Of a stretch of DNA of 64,000 nucleotides, positions 61,831-64,000 are shown piece by piece; position 1 is the stretch's first letter; the number at the start of each line of letters is the position of its first letter. The stretch covers positions 42,917 through 106,916 of the forward strand of contig JABZGR010000004.1 in NCBI GenBank assembly GCA_015259125.1, given 5' to 3'. Source of the stretch: Alloprevotella tannerae (lineage in GTDB: Bacteria > Bacteroidota > Bacteroidia > Bacteroidales > Bacteroidaceae). The notes below the pieces were generated by a model, which had not been told where the DNA came from, made no database searches, and worked only from the letters and a program-made list of their open reading frames with translations. The position numbers were made by a program, and so were the translations under genes.

Positions 61831-63381
61831 ATGACGCAGGGACGCTTATTGTGGATCGATGATGAGATAGACTTACTCCACGCACATATTATATTTTTGC
61901 AGAAAAGGGACTACGACGTCACAACCTGCTCTAACGGAACGGACGCCATAGATTTGTGTGGCAAAAATGCTTATGACCTCATTCTTTTAGACGAGAATAT
62001 GCCCGGACTTTCAGGTTTGGAAACGCTGGCGGGTATTAAAGAGGTGCAACCTAACGTCCCCGTCGTTATGGTTACGAAGAACGAGGCTGAAGATATAATG
62101 GATCAAGCCATCGGCGCAAAGATAGCCGACTATCTGCTGAAGCCTGTCAATCCTATGCAGATCTTGCTCGTGTTGAAAAAGAACATTCATCAGCGGGAGA
62201 TCGTCACAGAGGTGACGCAATCTTCTTATCGGCAGGAGTTCGCCAACATTGCGGCGCAAATGAACGACTCTTCGACGCCGGAAGAATGGATCGAATTATA
62301 CAAGAAGTTGGTCTATTGGGAGCTGGAACTGTCGGAGACAGACAGTGCAATGAACGAATTGCTGCAACAACAGAAGGAGGAAGCAAACTTAACGTTCTCG
62401 CGCTTCGTTCGTAAGCACTACGAGGATTGGGTCAACAATGCAGAGACGCGCCCCGTGATTAGCCCGGACATTTTTAAGCGCTACGTTTTCCCACGCTTAA
62501 GCAAAGGGCGTAAAGTCTTTTTACTCGTGCTCGACAACTTCCGCTTTGATCAGTGGCGTATGCTTAGTCAGGAACTCGTAGAGGATTATGATATCGAAGA
62601 AAGCTTATACTTCAGTATCCTGCCTACGGCTACGCAATATGCTCGCAACGCTTTGTTTGCCGGATTGATGCCGGAGCAAATCAGAAAGATGTATCCCGAT
62701 CTGTGGGTTGAGGAATCAGAAGAAGAAGGCAAGAACTTAAACGAGGAGATGCTGATAAGACACCAAATGGAGCGCTTCCGACGGCGCGAAGTGTTCCACT
62801 ATCATAAATTAAACGACTCGGTTGCTGCCGATCGCTTCTTAGGTCAATTCCGCAAAGTGACGCACGCGCCGCTGAACGTCTTGGTGATTAACTTCATCGA
62901 CATACTTAGTCACGCCCGGACCGAATCTCGAATGGTGCGCGAACTGGCTTCTAACGAGGCTGCCTATCGCAGCATCACGCTCAGTTGGTTCAAGCATACG
63001 GCCATTAAGGACCTCTTTACGTATCTGGCTTCTTTAGACTACGATATCCTGATCACCACCGACCATGGGAGCATTCGTGTAGATTCGCCGATAAAGGTTG
63101 TCGGCGACAAGAACGTCAACACGAACCTGCGCTATAAGGTCGGCAAAAATATGGGCTACAATAAGAAGGAAGTATTTGAGATGCGCGAACCGGAACAGTA
63201 TGGACTACCGCGACCGAACCTCTCTTCAAACTATATTTTTGCTGAGGGCAACAAATTCTTTGCCTACCCTAACAATTACAACTACTACGTGCAGTATTAT
63301 AAAGGTACGTTCCAACACGGCGGTATATCGATGGAGGAAATGATTATCCCCATCATCACGCTTCACTCCAAGAAGCACTAA
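61831..63381 (+). CDS. porX: T9SS response regulator PorX (PglZ domain)
   Basis: A 516-residue regulator. The receiver domain (1-125) has acidic Asp10/Asp11, phosphoacceptor Asp54 in LILLDENMPG, and LLKPVNP with the conserved Lys. A helical linker follows, then a PglZ (alkaline phosphatase superfamily) domain from about 215 to the end, with LVLDNFRFDQW, NFIDILSHA, TTDHGS and QHGGISMEEM. PorX, with the PorY kinase, controls type IX secretion genes in Porphyromonas. PorY is not in the window. Cotranscribed with nfeD. Confidence 0.94.
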   Translation: MTQGRLLWIDDEIDLLHAHIIFLQKRDYDVTTCSNGTDAIDLCGKNAYDLILLDENMPGLSGLETLAGIKEVQPNVPVVMVTKNEAEDIMDQAIGAKIADYLLKPVNPMQILLVLKKNIHQREIVTEVTQSSYRQEFANIAAQMNDSSTPEEWIELYKKLVYWELELSETDSAMNELLQQQKEEANLTFSRFVRKHYEDWVNNAETRPVISPDIFKRYVFPRLSKGRKVFLLVLDNFRFDQWRMLSQELVEDYDIEESLYFSILPTATQYARNALFAGLMPEQIRKMYPDLWVEESEEEGKNLNEEMLIRHQMERFRRREVFHYHKLNDSVAADRFLGQFRKVTHAPLNVLVINFIDILSHARTESRMVRELASNEAAYRSITLSWFKHTAIKDLFTYLASLDYDILITTDHGSIRVDSPIKVVGDKNVNTNLRYKVGKNMGYNKKEVFEMREPEQYGLPRPNLSSNYIFAEGNKFFAYPNNYNYYVQYYKGTFQHGGISMEEMIIPIITLHSKKH

Positions 63382-63535
63382 GCGCCAAAACTTGTCGGAT
63401 AGTCGCACATTATATAGTCGCCCCTTAAATAGTTTTTATTTTCGATATTCAGCTACATAGTTCTAGCTTAAAACTGCTTTTTGAACAAGAACTATATATA
63501 GCTATCCGGATTGTTGTAAAGATAGCATCAATGGT

Positions 63536-63575
63536 AAAGCCTTCCGCTCCCTATGCTTGAGGGGCGGAAGGCTTT
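63536..63575. terminator. Hairpin after porX
   Basis: Fifteen-base arms (63536-63550, 63561-63575) with one G-U pair and a 10-base loop. No T-run follows. It lies between convergent genes, 155 bases after porX. Confidence 0.6.
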
Positions 63576-63614
63576 GCTTGCTTGTTGTGGTTGCTGATTA
63601 TGATCCCTACAACG

Positions 63615-63774
63615 ATTAACCCAAATCGGTCATTAGAGATTTTGGCGAGCAAAGTATTATGGATTGCTGTCAATTATTGAAGAAAATATATCGACTAGCT
63701 CGCTATAATTGCTATATGTCTTGAATTTCCTAAAAAAGAAAACGAAATTTTCTAATGACCGATTTGGTATTAAC
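63615..63774. mobile_element. MITE-like element with 16-bp inverted ends and flanking ATTAAC repeats
   Basis: CCAAATCGGTCATTAG (63621-63636) is exactly inverted at 63752-63767, enclosing about 115 AT-rich bases with no gene. ATTAAC stands directly outside the left end (63615-63620) and one base outside the right end (63769-63774), like a target duplication. It abuts the stop of the next gene. A long-loop terminator is the alternative. Confidence 0.5.
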
Positions 63775-64000
63775 TTACTTCACCACTTTCTTGCCATTGA
63801 TGATATAGATACCCTTCGACAGGTCTTCTACTTTACCGTTGGGCTTCACGCCGCTGAGTGTATAGATGCCTTGCTTGATAGCGTTGTCGAAGGTTGGTGT
63901 AGCGATGCCGTCTATTCCTCGTTCGATGACAACCTTACTCACCCTAATTCGGGATAAGCAAGGCTTGTTTTTTGCCTTAAAATAGTTTCAACAAAAGCCC
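63775..64000 (-). CDS. 3' end of a secreted protein with T9SS-type C-terminal tail (runs off the window)
   Basis: Only the last 75 codons are visible. The C-terminus reads ERGIDGIATPTF, QGIYTLSGVKP, then DLSKGIYIINGKKVVK, the short type A T9SS sorting-tail form common at the ends of Prevotella-like surface proteins. The frame is open to the window edge. The function of the main domain cannot be seen. Its stop codon directly touches the right flank of the MITE-like element. Confidence 0.75.

Overview
The window reads as a chromosome segment from a Bacteroidota bacterium, most likely order Bacteroidales. The evidence is: promoters of the form TTG-N19..21-TAnnTTTG with few Shine-Dalgarno sites; NusB, IspG and NusB-neighbour proteins of the Bacteroidales type; TonB-linked outer-membrane barrels; families restricted to this group (DUF5606, DUF4254, DUF6089, DUF6242); and parts of a type IX secretion system (T9SS): the regulator PorX, a SprE/PorW-like lipoprotein, and two proteins with T9SS C-terminal sorting tails. 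Genus cannot be fixed from the sequence alone. A Prevotella/Porphyromonas-like relative fits best. There is no phage or integrated plasmid; most of the window is core genome with unusually repeat-rich intergenic gaps.

Layout. 0.1-5.7 kb: nusB-yajC-ybbR-like-coaE, a DUF5606 pair and a carboxynorspermidine dehydrogenase-like gene. 6-10.7 kb: a secreted unknown, then a gene that looks like B12-dependent ribonucleotide reductase (NrdJ) but has lost its catalytic residues, followed by a nitroreductase. 10.8-18.2 kb: minus-strand transporter, MarC, ispG-purE-PAP2-like-rpoN. 19-24.5 kb: TonB receptor and divergent uvrA. 25-29 kb: a short Gly/Asp-rich peptide gene convergent with a 946-residue C10 cysteine protease carrying a T9SS tail. 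29-32.3 kb: DUF4254-glycosyltransferase 9, tRNA-His, rplS. 32.5-38 kb: large outer-membrane barrel, then an ATPase-DUF4435 pair resembling the PARIS anti-phage module. 38-44 kb: minus-strand run of metal ABC permease, SprE/PorW-like TPR lipoprotein and sugar kinase. 44-50 kb: lipA, YfhO, glycosyltransferase 4, divergent Kdo/LPS kinase. 51-59 kb: envelope-biogenesis run DUF6242-DUF6089-uppS-bamA-skp-skp, then dacB. 59.7-63.4 kb: frr-rsgA and nfeD-porX. The right edge holds a possible MITE and the tail of another T9SS cargo gene.

The most unusual features are two. First, the NrdJ-like gene has an intact frame and a good promoter, yet the radical cysteine, both redox cysteines and the catalytic Asn and Glu are all replaced, while the C-terminal domain and zinc ribbon remain well preserved: a candidate pseudoenzyme. 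Second, nine intergenic arrays share one architecture. Each has four tandem units of 21 or 22 bp (about two helical turns), but the units belong to three unrelated sequence families: five loci of family A, three of family B, one of family C. This looks like a dispersed element family with a fixed copy-number rule. All identifications rest on reading motifs and remembered family features; no database search was run.
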